A DNA stretch of 32,742 bases, taken from positions 1-32,742 of the forward strand of contig JBDROA010000195.1 of assembly GCA_043810615.1 (NCBI GenBank), read 5' to 3'. The DNA comes from VGBK01 sp043810615. GTDB lineage: Bacteria > Actinomycetota > Acidimicrobiia > Spongiisociales > UBA11373. The position numbers and the translations under genes are program-made. This document shows positions 8,701-14,898 of the stretch, one piece after another; within the stretch, counting starts at the first letter, position 1; each line of letters starts with the position of its first letter. The notes below the pieces were generated by a model. It saw only the letters and a list, made by a program, of their open reading frames with translations. It was not told where the DNA came from and searched no databases.

Positions 8701-9140
8701 TACCCCGCCGGGTCGGGGGCCAGCAGCACCAGGTGGTCGGTGGGCGGCAGGTTCAGAGGCTTGGCCCCATGCCTCCGGTGGGTGCGGCCGCGGCGCGCCG
8801 GGGGGTTCTCCGCGGTATCTCTCTCCGCCGACGGCTTCCCTCCTCCTTCCCCCTCCCGCCCCCGCGGGAGGTTGCGGAAGCCCTCACCCCCCGCCCTCTC
8901 CCGCTGCCGCGGGAGGGGGAGATCCCGCGGCAGCCCGATTTCCGTCCCGTACACCGTGGGCAGCCCCACCTCCTCCGCCGCCAAGCGGAAGCGAGGGGCC
9001 CCGTAGAAGCCGTGATGGTCCGTGAGGGCCAGGGCGGCGTAGCCCAGGTCGGCGGCGCGCCGCACCAGATCACCGGGCGAAGAGGCCCCGTCGAGGAAGG
9101 AGAAGTTGCTGTGGCAGTGCAGCTCGGCGTAGCGGGCCAT
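5760..9140 (-). CDS. dnaE2: Error-prone DNA polymerase III alpha subunit DnaE2
   Basis: A 1126-residue translesion polymerase of the DnaE2/ImuC type. It opens with the PHP domain (AELHCHSNFSFLDGAS, LTDHHGFYG), passes to the polymerase palm with the acidic motif PDIDVDFE near residues 450-456, the fingers region with KSDEEMAKLRAE-like sequence, helix-hairpin-helix sequence, and a C-terminal OB fold (GGLVTHRQRPMTAKGVIFLNLEDETG, split here only for naming). The short PHP, the FLDGAS motif and the direct OB-fold ending after LPGVWDANRAVARKS distinguish it from replicative DnaE1. In actinobacteria DnaE2 acts with ImuA' and ImuB in SOS mutagenesis; neither partner is in the window. An SOS box lies 19 bp upstream of the start. 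The PHP domain carries about 45 extra low-complexity residues after GTEIG, derived from a palindromic repeat (see the repeat at 8853-8933), and the frame stays open across it. Confidence 0.95.
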   Translation of the reverse strand: MARYAELHCHSNFSFLDGASSPGDLVRRAADLGYAALALTDHHGFYGAPRFRLAAEEVGLPTVYGTEIGLPRDLPLPRQRERAGGEGFRNLPRGREGEGGGKPSAERDTAENPPARRGRTHRRHGAKPLNLPPTDHLVLLAPDPAGYAALSGLVTRAQFRGEKGRPVYSWDDLVAASAAGRLVALSGCRQGAVPRGAQEGDLDGAMRAAARLREVFPARFFVEVWHHAMPEDDPRNDLLAEVAGRLRLPLVATNNVHYHDRSQVDLAEVLAAIGGRRPLEEGHGFWPATDERHLKPPQEMARRFARYPGAVVRAADLGAALAFDLRLVAPRLPDFPMPGDFRNEMDYLRHLVLEGAREVYPGEGPGAVDPTAAARLEHELGVIGELGFPGYFLVVWDIVRFAWERGIYCQIRGSGADSAVCRCLGVTRVDPIRLGLPFERFLSAERGRPPDIDVDFEAERREEVIQYCYQRYGRERAAMVANVITCRARSVLQDVGKAFGLTQAQVNGLTKYLDTRRTQAIPEFVDLPSGRSGCLILDACRRLDGFPRHLGIHSGGMVIADRPLWEVVPLEWGRMEGRSVLQWDKDDCASMGIVKFDLLGLGMLNALHLAVDTVEEVHGVRLDLAALPQEPAVYQMLTRADTVGVFQVESRAQMATLPRMKPKTFYDLAVEVALIRPGPIQGHSVHPFLRRRNGEEAVAYPHPATEPILAKTLGVPVFQEQLMELARVCAGYTPGQSDRLRQAMTHKRSDEEMAKLRAETYAGMAGRGITGKAADEIWEKLQGFASFGFPESHSVSFAYIVYMSAWLRAHWPTEYLAGLLNAQPMGFYSPNTLVADAGRHGVVVLPPDVNESAFDCTVVPLAADPGDVVAVAGLSWRRGRGLLDDPLRLATAVRLGLRYVRDLGEVEVTRIEGARVVGGPFAGVVDLAQRTGLRVEGLEGLAAAGALASLGVDRREGLWAAGALGGMGPGRLALAEGAEAPRLAPMTPAEETRADLWATGVSVRHPVTFVREWLAARGCLPVAEVVGGKHGRRVAVGGLVTHRQRPMTAKGVIFLNLEDETGLLNVVVLPGVWDANRAVARKSVGVVLEGVVECRDGVTNLVARRFHPWPDEVRDVRSRNWAYWGR
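8853..8933. repeat. Palindromic repeat element inserted in frame within dnaE2
   Basis: There are two perfect inverted repeats. CTCCCGC/GCGGGAG lies at 8853-8870 with a 4-nt loop, and CTGCCGCGGGA/TCCCGCGGCAG at 8904-8933 with an 8-nt loop. Between them lies a CCCTCACCCC-CCGCCCTCTC motif typical of dispersed intergenic palindromes in GC-rich genomes. The element encodes Arg/Gly/Pro-rich sequence (LPLPRQRERAGGEGF) inside the PHP domain, at about residues 70-96, with further extra sequence to about residue 120. Length and boundaries are estimates. Confidence 0.75.
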
Positions 9141-9151
9141 GCGGACCCCTC

Positions 9152-9157
9152 AGCCTA
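9152..9157 (-). promoter_or_regulatory. -10 element of the dnaE2 promoter
   Basis: On the minus strand this reads TAGGCT, 11 nt before the ATG at 9140. It lies next to the LexA box, so bound LexA would cover the promoter. Confidence 0.5.
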
Positions 9158-9158
9158 A

Positions 9159-9174
9159 TCGAACACACGTTCGA
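9159..9174. promoter_or_regulatory. LexA-binding SOS box upstream of dnaE2
   Basis: TCGAACACACGTTCGA is an exact match to the actinobacterial LexA consensus TCGAAC-N4-GTTCGA. It sits directly upstream of the TAGGCT -10 hexamer of dnaE2. LexA bound here should repress dnaE2 until DNA damage triggers LexA self-cleavage. Confidence 0.93.
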
Positions 9175-9187
9175 TCGCAGAGCCCGC

Positions 9188-10864
9188 TCAGCCCTCCTGG
9201 CCCACCACCCCGCACACTCTCAGGCGCTTCTCCCCCCGGTTGGTGATGCCGAGCGTCGCCCCTCCCGCCGGGGGTGTCGCCGTTGCCAGCGCCATCCGCC
9301 CGGTGACGACGATGTCCCGGGAGAACTCGCCGAAACCGTCCCGCCAGGCCAATTCCACGGGTGTCGGCCAATCCCGGCCTGCCGACTTCAGGGAGAACTC
9401 CCCCGCCGCGGCAACGGTGAATCGCCGACTGGCTCCCAACCGCACCTCAACACAGCCGCCCGGAACGTCGCGGGCAAGGAGAAGCGGCGGCGGCGCCGTC
9501 GAGTCCTTCTCCCTCGTGGCGTTGAACCGGAGCAGTCCGCGCACCTCGTCCTTCCTCGCGAACTGCTGCGGCGGGGCGGGCACCCACCCGTCGGCGAGGA
9601 AGGCCCGGACGTCGGCCACAGTGAGCACCCCGCCCATGCCGATGCCCAGGTCGTTCTTCAGCCGGAGGGTATCGATGGCAGGCTCCCCGGCAGCCACCAA
9701 CTGCCCCACCGTCTCGATGGCCACCCGGCCGCCGAAGGCCTCCTTCTCTATCGCGTTGGTGTCGGCCACCCGCTGCCAGGCGTTCAACCCCACCAGGCAG
9801 CCGCCGACCACCGCCAGTATCGCCACCCGGCCGGCCGCCGGCCGGCGCGCCGGGAGGCGGAGGCGGGGCACCACCAGGGGCCCCGCCAGCAGGATGAGGG
9901 GATAGCTGTAGCGAACCGCCTCGAGAGGGATCTTCCCGGCGGCCCCCCGCACCAGCGTCACCATCAGCAGGTAGCCGGCCAGGGTGCCGAGGAACACCAG
10001 GTCCCAGCGGCGCAGCTTGCGCTTCCAGGCCAGCCATCCGAACCCGGCGGCCAGAGCCACCACCACCACCACCCCCAGGGTCAATCCCCCGCCGCCCACG
10101 CCGATCAACCGGCCAGCGGCATTGCCCGCCAACTCCACGGCAGCGACGGGGGCGTGCAGCAGGTAGTCCCACTCCACGCTCCCCTGGGCGGCATCTCCCC
10201 CGCGGGTGAGGTACCAGGCCCCATACGCGGCCGTCGCCGGCACGAAGCACCACCACCAGCGCCGCAAGCCCCGCGTCAGTGCGAGGGCGAGCAAGCAGGC
10301 GCCGAGACCGGCCACTCCCAGGCTGCTCGTCGTGACCATCACCAGGAGGGCGAGGGCCACCAGGACCCGCTCCAGTACCGATGGAGCGGCGTCCGCGTCG
10401 AGCCGCTCGGCTACCAGGAGCAGCAACGCCATGACGACGAGGCCCCCGATGGCAATCGAACTGAGGAACGCCGACACCCCAAGGGACAACACCACCAGGA
10501 AGGCGGCGAAGGCCACCCCCCGGCCGGCACCCCGCCGCAGCTGCGCCCGCCAGAGCAGCAGGGCCAACCCGGCGTATCCCACCACGTGAGGCAGGTAGTA
10601 CCAGGGCCAGAAGTCCAACCCCACCGCGCCGTAGAGGAGGCGGTGCAGGCCCACGGTCGCCATCTGCAGGTGCCCGGCGTGGGGCCGGATCCACGATTCG
10701 AACGATCCCGCCTCCCGCCCCGCCAGGAAGTCCCACACATCCAGCCGGAACCACGTGTCGCGTCCCGCCCAGCAGAGGACCGCCACCGAAGCGGCTGCTG
10801 CTGCCAGGGCCAGCGCCCATTCCAGGCGCGCCCAGCGGCACGGGGCAGGAGTGGTGCCGGTCAT
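9188..10864 (-). CDS. Polytopic membrane protein, GT-C glycosyltransferase-like, function unknown
   Basis: A 558-residue protein with a short basic N-terminus and about ten or more hydrophobic helices over residues 15-390, then a soluble C-terminal domain of about 170 residues. The first outside loop carries an acidic DVWDFL motif and, downstream, RPHAGHLQMATVGLHRLLYGAVGLDFWPWYY. This resembles the D(D/E)W...PHNEH pattern of actinobacterial membrane proteins often treated as GT-C-like, where acidic residues in the first loop bind lipid-linked sugar donors. No specific family can be named with certainty, and the C-terminal domain (DVPGGCVEVRLGASRRF) is not recognised. The ATG at 10864 was chosen because GGGAGGGG precedes it; the open frame extends further upstream only into the divergent promoter region. 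It is co-oriented with dnaE2, but dnaE2 has its own SOS promoter. Confidence 0.7.
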   Translation of the reverse strand: MTGTTPAPCRWARLEWALALAAAAASVAVLCWAGRDTWFRLDVWDFLAGREAGSFESWIRPHAGHLQMATVGLHRLLYGAVGLDFWPWYYLPHVVGYAGLALLLWRAQLRRGAGRGVAFAAFLVVLSLGVSAFLSSIAIGGLVVMALLLLVAERLDADAAPSVLERVLVALALLVMVTTSSLGVAGLGACLLALALTRGLRRWWWCFVPATAAYGAWYLTRGGDAAQGSVEWDYLLHAPVAAVELAGNAAGRLIGVGGGGLTLGVVVVVALAAGFGWLAWKRKLRRWDLVFLGTLAGYLLMVTLVRGAAGKIPLEAVRYSYPLILLAGPLVVPRLRLPARRPAAGRVAILAVVGGCLVGLNAWQRVADTNAIEKEAFGGRVAIETVGQLVAAGEPAIDTLRLKNDLGIGMGGVLTVADVRAFLADGWVPAPPQQFARKDEVRGLLRFNATREKDSTAPPPLLLARDVPGGCVEVRLGASRRFTVAAAGEFSLKSAGRDWPTPVELAWRDGFGEFSRDIVVTGRMALATATPPAGGATLGITNRGEKRLRVCGVVGQEG

Positions 10865-10899
10865 GATGGGTCCCCTCCCGGGAGCAGCGGTGCCCGGGG

Positions 10900-10905
10900 A
10901 GTGTA
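10900..10905 (-). promoter_or_regulatory. Putative -10 element for the GT-C-like membrane protein
   Basis: On the minus strand this reads TACACT, within TATACACT, about 35 nt before the ATG at 10864. That leaves room for a leader with GGGAGGGG as ribosome-binding site. It shares the divergent gap with the MFS promoter. Confidence 0.4.
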
Positions 10906-10953
10906 TAAGCCGGCGGCTCCTGCCCCGGGCGGCGCGAAGCACAGGCTCGCGAG

Positions 10954-10959
10954 TAGCGT
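10954..10959 (+). promoter_or_regulatory. -10 hexamer of a leaderless promoter for the MFS gene
   Basis: TAGCGT lies 8 nt before the ATG at 10968, which has no Shine-Dalgarno sequence in front of it. Confidence 0.45.
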
Positions 10960-10967
10960 GCCCCGTC

Positions 10968-12323
10968 ATGGGCCAGCTCGCCTCCCCGCGAAGCCCGGCG
11001 TCACCTTCCCCGGCGGGGATGCGCACCTTCCTGGTGGTGTGGGCCGGACAACTCGTCTCGATCACCGGCACCGCCCTCACCGGCTTCGGGCTGCAGGTGT
11101 GGGTGTACCTGGAGACCGGCTCGGTGACCCGTCTGGCGCTGGTGAGCCTGGCCTACGCCCTCCCCGCAGTGCTCCTCTCTCCGCTCGCCGGGGTGGTGGC
11201 CGACCGGATCGACCGTCGGCTCGCCATGCTCGCCGCCGACGCTCTCGCCGGCATCTCCACCGTGGCCATCGCCGTGCTCTTCTTCACCGGTTCCCTCGAG
11301 CTCTGGCACATCTACGTGCTCAGCGGGTTCGGAGCCGTCGGCAACACCTTGCAGACGCCGGCGTGGATGGCGGCCATCTCGCTGCTGGTCCCCAAGAAGC
11401 ATCTGGGCCGGGCCAACGGCCTGGTGATGACCAGCGAGGCGGTCTCCATCGTGGTGGCCCCGGCGGCGGCCGGCGCCCTCCTGGCGACCGTGGGCCTCGG
11501 GGCCGTCCTGCTGGCCGACGTCGCAACGTTCGCAGTGGCCGTGGCCACCCTCGCCTTCGTCCGCTTCCCCCGGCCCGAGCGGCTCGGCAGCGGCCGGACA
11601 CCGTCGGCGCTCCAGGACATGACGGCCGGCTGGCGGTACTTGAGGGAGAGGGCCGGACTCCTCTGGCTGCTCCTCATCTACGCCGGGGTCAACTTCGTCC
11701 TCGCTTTCACCACCGTGCTCATCATCCCGCTCATCGTCTCGTTCGCCGCCGCGGCCGAAGCCGGAGCGGTGCTCTCCGCGGCCGGGATCGGCATGCTCGT
11801 GGGGAGCCTGGTGGTGAGCGCCTGGGGCGGCCCCAGGCGGCGCATCCCGACCATCATGGGGGGCATCGCCCTCATAGGGGCCTTCGTCGTGGTCTCGGGA
11901 CTCCGACCCTCTCTGGCGCTCATCACCACAGGGACGGTGCTCATGATGCTCGCCCTCCCCGTGGTGAACGCAGCCAGCCAGGTGATCTGGCAGCTGAAAG
12001 TCCCGCCGGCCATACAGGGCCGTGTGTTCTCCCTGCGCCGGATGGTCGCCCAGGCGGCATCGCCCCTCGCCATCGTCTTGGCCGGACCGCTCGCCGACGG
12101 GGTCTTCGAACCGCTCATGACCGGAGAGAGCGCCGTCGCCGATGCCCTGGGCGCGGCGATTGGACGGGGCCCCGGCCGAGGGATCGCGGTCATGTTCCTG
12201 CTCTCCGGCCTGGGGACCATCGCCATGGCTGCCGCCGGGTGGCTGCACCCCCGGGTGCGCCACCTGGAGGCCGAGATCGCCGACCAGATCCCCGACCTGC
12301 CCGGCGCGCCCCCGTCCGGGTAA
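10968..12323 (+). CDS. MFS transporter (MFS_3/EntS-like exporter family)
   Basis: A 451-residue major facilitator with about 12 hydrophobic helices. The loop between helices 2 and 3 has the family motif A form GVVADRIDRRLAML, and the helix 4-5 region reads GNTLQTPAWMAAISLLVPKKHLGRANGL, typical of the MFS_3 group that includes the enterobactin exporter EntS and macrolide exporters. The substrate cannot be told from sequence. The start at 10968 fits a leaderless mRNA (TAGCGT 8 nt upstream); an in-frame ATG at 11019 directly precedes the first helix and is the alternative. It is divergent from the GT-C-like gene. No siderophore or antibiotic gene is adjacent, so a drug or metabolite efflux role is only family-level inference. 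Confidence 0.88.
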   Translation: MGQLASPRSPASPSPAGMRTFLVVWAGQLVSITGTALTGFGLQVWVYLETGSVTRLALVSLAYALPAVLLSPLAGVVADRIDRRLAMLAADALAGISTVAIAVLFFTGSLELWHIYVLSGFGAVGNTLQTPAWMAAISLLVPKKHLGRANGLVMTSEAVSIVVAPAAAGALLATVGLGAVLLADVATFAVAVATLAFVRFPRPERLGSGRTPSALQDMTAGWRYLRERAGLLWLLLIYAGVNFVLAFTTVLIIPLIVSFAAAAEAGAVLSAAGIGMLVGSLVVSAWGGPRRRIPTIMGGIALIGAFVVVSGLRPSLALITTGTVLMMLALPVVNAASQVIWQLKVPPAIQGRVFSLRRMVAQAASPLAIVLAGPLADGVFEPLMTGESAVADALGAAIGRGPGRGIAVMFLLSGLGTIAMAAAGWLHPRVRHLEAEIADQIPDLPGAPPSG

Positions 12324-12333
12324 CCCTCCGGCC

Positions 12334-12339
12334 TACGCT
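12334..12339 (+). promoter_or_regulatory. -10 hexamer for a small leaderless gene
   Basis: TACGCT lies 7 nt before the GTG at 12347. This is the same arrangement as at several well-supported genes in the window and the main argument for the small gene downstream. Confidence 0.4.
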
Positions 12340-12346
12340 CCGCCTC

Positions 12347-12589
12347 GTGGGCCCGAACCTCGACGACCCCTGGGGAGGAAGAACCCCCTGGTTGCGTCGT
12401 CGCGCTCCCCGCATCGCCATCTCCCTACTCGCCGTCGGGTCCTTCCTCGCCCTCACCCTGATGTCCACCTGCTCAACGCGGACGACACCACCCCCGGCGA
12501 CGACGAGCACCACCGCTCCCGGGACCCAGGCCCTCCCGATCCTCCCCACCCGGAGCGCCGGGCCGGCCCGCCTCCGGCAGCATCGGTAG
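12347..12589 (+). CDS. Small secreted or membrane-anchored peptide, unknown
   Basis: An 80-residue open frame from GTG. It has a basic stretch (LRRRAPR) at about residues 16-22, one hydrophobic segment (IAISLLAVGSFLALTLM) and then a Cys followed by a Thr/Pro-rich tail (TRTTPPPATTSTTAPGT). This looks like an N-terminal signal or anchor with an extracellular disordered tail. STC is a poor lipobox, so lipidation is uncertain. Support comes from the leaderless-type promoter and the credible signal sequence; no family was recognised. Its stop codon overlaps the likely -10 of the next gene. Non-coding is a real alternative. Confidence 0.4.
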   Translation: MGPNLDDPWGGRTPWLRRRAPRIAISLLAVGSFLALTLMSTCSTRTTPPPATTSTTAPGTQALPILPTRSAGPARLRQHR

Positions 12590-12592
12590 GCT
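12587..12592 (+). promoter_or_regulatory. Putative -10 element for the VOC gene
   Basis: TAGGCT lies 32 nt before the ATG at 12625. The short leader carries the strong ribosome-binding site AAGGAAGGA at 12607-12615. Confidence 0.45.
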
Positions 12593-12624
12593 GCCGGGAC
12601 CCCCCCAAGGAAGGACCACGCACC

Positions 12625-13011
12625 ATGCCCCGCTTCGACGCCCTCGGCCTGGTGGTAGAAGACATGGGGCGCACGCTGGCCTTCTACCGCTCTCTCGGCC
12701 TGGAGATCCCCCCGGAGGCCGACGCAGAGGAGCACGCCGAGGCGACCGCCCCCGGCGGCCTGCGGCTCATGTTCGACACCGTCGACATGGTGCGCTCGTT
12801 CTCGTCCTGGGAGCCGCCGACAGGCGGCCACCGCGTCGCCCTCGCCTTCCTCTGCACCTCACCGGCGGAGGTCGACGCCCTCCACACCGCCCTGGTGGGT
12901 GCGGGCCACCGCAGCCACCTGGCCCCCTTCAATGCCTTCTGGGGCCAGCGCTACGCGACCGTGCTCGACCCCGACGGGAACCCGGTCGATCTCTTCGCGC
13001 CCCTGGGCTGA
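12625..13011 (+). CDS. VOC (glyoxalase/bleomycin-resistance fold) family protein
   Basis: A 128-residue single-domain VOC protein. It starts ALGLVVEDMGRTLAFYRSLGLEIP, the usual first beta-alpha-beta module with FYRxLG. The second module ends YATVLDPDGNPVDLFAPL, the common DPDGNxVDLF ending. Family members are metal-dependent lyases, dioxygenases or drug-binding proteins. The usual first metal ligand (His in the opening strand) is replaced here by Leu/Gly, so a binding or resistance role is as likely as catalysis. The start is fixed by AAGGAAGGA. It converges on the dehydratase gene with 3 bp between stops. Confidence 0.85.
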   Translation: MPRFDALGLVVEDMGRTLAFYRSLGLEIPPEADAEEHAEATAPGGLRLMFDTVDMVRSFSSWEPPTGGHRVALAFLCTSPAEVDALHTALVGAGHRSHLAPFNAFWGQRYATVLDPDGNPVDLFAPLG

Positions 13012-13014
13012 GCC

Positions 13015-13971
13015 TCACACCCCGAAGCGCTCCCGCCAGGCGGTCACGTCGGACACGGCGGCGTTCCCTCCGCAGAGGATCAACACCGCGTGCTCCCCGA
13101 GACGGGAGCGCACCGTCTCGGCGGCGGCCAGGGTGCACGACGCTGCCGGTTCGGTGAGCACCTTGGCCCGTTCCAAGAGGAAGACCAGCGCGGCCACCGC
13201 GGCGGCGTCGGGGACTACGACGACGTCCTCGAGGTAGGCCTGCGCCGCCGCCAGGGTGCCCGCCGACACCCACGGGGCGGCCAGGGTCTTGGCGATGGAG
13301 GTTGGCTTCATCTCCACCGGATGGCCGACGCTGAGGGCAAGGCGCATGGCGTGGCAGCCCAGGGTCTCCACCCCCCACACCCGGGCGTCGGGCAGCAAGC
13401 CCTTGACTGCGGCGGCCACGCCCGCCATGAGGCCGCCCCCGCCGATGCTGACGAACAAGTCGGTGAGATCCGGGGCATCCTCCACCACCTCGAGGCCCAG
13501 CGTCCCGTTCCCGGCCATCATCCACGGGTCGTCAAAGGGGTGGAGGGCGGCCCGGCCCTCCTCCCGATAGGCCTCGGCCCGGGAGAAGGCGTCGGCAATG
13601 GACGGGGCGATCTCCACCTCGGCCCCGTAGCCCCGGGTGGCGGCCACGTAGTGCGGCGGCGTGCCCTCCGGCATCAGGATCAGGACCGGCACCTCCAGTT
13701 CCCGCCCGGCGTAAGCCAGCCCCTGGGCGAAGTTGCCCCCGCTCACCCCCACCACCCCGCGCCGCCGCTGGTCGGGGGACAGGTGGAGCAGTTCGTTGAA
13801 GGCGCCGCGCGGCTTGAACGAGCCCGTCTTCTGGAAGACCTCCAGCTTCAGGGAGACCCGGGTGCCCAGGCGCTCCGCCAGGGTGCGACTGGCGACCAGC
13901 GGGGTGCGGTGGACGTGGGGTGCCACCAGGGGGGCCGCCACCCTGACTTCTTCGAGTCCGATGGGGGGCAT
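13015..13971 (-). CDS. PLP-dependent threonine/serine dehydratase
   Basis: A 318-residue fold-type II PLP enzyme. The PLP-binding lysine is Lys53 in TGSFKPRGA. SGGNFAQGLAYAG matches the substrate-binding SGNxxQG-type loop, and SIGGGGLMAGVA (about residues 170-181) is the glycine loop that holds the PLP phosphate. It ends LILCGGNAAVSD. Length and lack of a C-terminal ACT domain match catabolic threonine ammonia-lyase or serine/threonine dehydratase (TdcB-like) rather than biosynthetic IlvA; serine racemase is another possible activity in this family. The reaction would turn threonine into 2-oxobutanoate and ammonia. The ATG at 13971 lies 6 nt from a TAAGGT -10, so it is probably leaderless. 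It diverges from the sulfotransferase gene. Confidence 0.87.
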   Translation of the reverse strand: MPPIGLEEVRVAAPLVAPHVHRTPLVASRTLAERLGTRVSLKLEVFQKTGSFKPRGAFNELLHLSPDQRRRGVVGVSGGNFAQGLAYAGRELEVPVLILMPEGTPPHYVAATRGYGAEVEIAPSIADAFSRAEAYREEGRAALHPFDDPWMMAGNGTLGLEVVEDAPDLTDLFVSIGGGGLMAGVAAAVKGLLPDARVWGVETLGCHAMRLALSVGHPVEMKPTSIAKTLAAPWVSAGTLAAAQAYLEDVVVVPDAAAVAALVFLLERAKVLTEPAASCTLAAAETVRSRLGEHAVLILCGGNAAVSDVTAWRERFGV

Positions 13972-13977
13972 CGCCTC

Positions 13978-13983
13978 ACCTTA
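13978..13983 (-). promoter_or_regulatory. -10 hexamer of a leaderless promoter for the dehydratase gene
   Basis: On the minus strand this reads TAAGGT, 6 nt before the ATG at 13971. Confidence 0.5.
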
Positions 13984-14009
13984 CCGGCCGCCGTCGCCGC
14001 CGCGCCTGG

Positions 14010-14015
14010 CAAGAT
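14010..14015 (+). promoter_or_regulatory. Putative -10 hexamer for the sulfotransferase gene
   Basis: CAAGAT lies 7 nt before the ATG at 14023. It keeps the A and final T of TANNNT but not the first T, so it is weaker than the others. Confidence 0.35.
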
Positions 14016-14022
14016 GGGGCCG

Positions 14023-14898
14023 ATGCGCCACGCCTTCGTCTGCGGGTACTCGCGTTCGGGCACCACCTTGCTCGCCACCATCCTCGACTCCCACCCTCGC
14101 ATCTCGATGGGCTACGAACTGGTGCCCACGGGCTTGCCTCCGCTGCCCGCAGCTCTGGAGCACCTGCGGCGGGCCATGGCCGAGGACGGGGCCGATCCGG
14201 CCGCGGTGCTCCGTCGCGACCCGGCGACCGCCGACCTCGGGCTCTTCGTCATCCACGCCGGCTGGGCCCTCGTGGGGCCCGAGGAACTGGCCGGCCTCCT
14301 CGAGACCGAAGTGGCCGCCGGGCGCGCCGCCGCGGTCGGCGCCAGGCGGACCGCCCGCCTGGCGATGGCGGTCGTCGAACGCAAGCGGGAGAAGGAAGGC
14401 ACCGACCTCACCGGCTTCAAGGTGCAGACCTCGCGTTTCGGCGTGTTCCGTCGGCTCTTCCCCGATAGCGCCTTCCTCGCCATCGTGCGTGACCCGCGCG
14501 ACGTGGTCGCTTCGCAGATGGGCCGCGGCTTCCAGCGGTCGGTGGAGCGCATGGCCACCCACTGGCGCGACTACTACTCCCGCTTCTACCGGTTCGCTCG
14601 CTGCCGTCCCAGCCGCAGCCTGGTGATCCGCTATGAGGACCTGGTCTGCGACCCCGAGCCGCAATACACCCGCATCTTCGGCCTGCTCGGCCTGGACCAC
14701 GGCGATGACGTGCGGCACTACTGGGAGTCCAAGGCCAGCGTCCACCACACCCGGCACAACAACGCCCCGGCGGTGGGCCGGGCGCCGTTCACTTCCAGCC
14801 TGGGACGCTGGAAGCAGGACCTGCAGCCCGCCGAGGTAGCCACCGTCGAACGGGTCTGCGGCCGGCTGATGCGACGGGCCGGCTACCCGCCGGCCTGA
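14023..14898 (+). CDS. PAPS-dependent sulfotransferase family protein
   Basis: A 291-residue cytosolic-type sulfotransferase. The 5'-phosphosulfate loop is SRSGTTLL at residues 10-17. The 3'-phosphate motif is IVRDPRDVVAS near residues 154-164. RYEDLVCDP follows, as usual for family members, and the end has the LGRWKQDL pattern often seen at the cofactor-contacting loop. It would transfer sulfate from PAPS to a hydroxyl or amine; the acceptor cannot be read. Its position at the edge of a glycan region makes a glycan or glycolipid acceptor plausible, but this is inference. Its 3' end overlaps the convergent gene at 14883-15953 by 16 bp. Confidence 0.87.
   Translation: MRHAFVCGYSRSGTTLLATILDSHPRISMGYELVPTGLPPLPAALEHLRRAMAEDGADPAAVLRRDPATADLGLFVIHAGWALVGPEELAGLLETEVAAGRAAAVGARRTARLAMAVVERKREKEGTDLTGFKVQTSRFGVFRRLFPDSAFLAIVRDPRDVVASQMGRGFQRSVERMATHWRDYYSRFYRFARCRPSRSLVIRYEDLVCDPEPQYTRIFGLLGLDHGDDVRHYWESKASVHHTRHNNAPAVGRAPFTSSLGRWKQDLQPAEVATVERVCGRLMRRAGYPPA

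Noticed and set aside
7482..9158. 558-codon plus-strand frame antisense to dnaE2
   Set aside because: It is antisense to a full-length DnaE2 with all motifs, has low-complexity composition and resembles no protein family.
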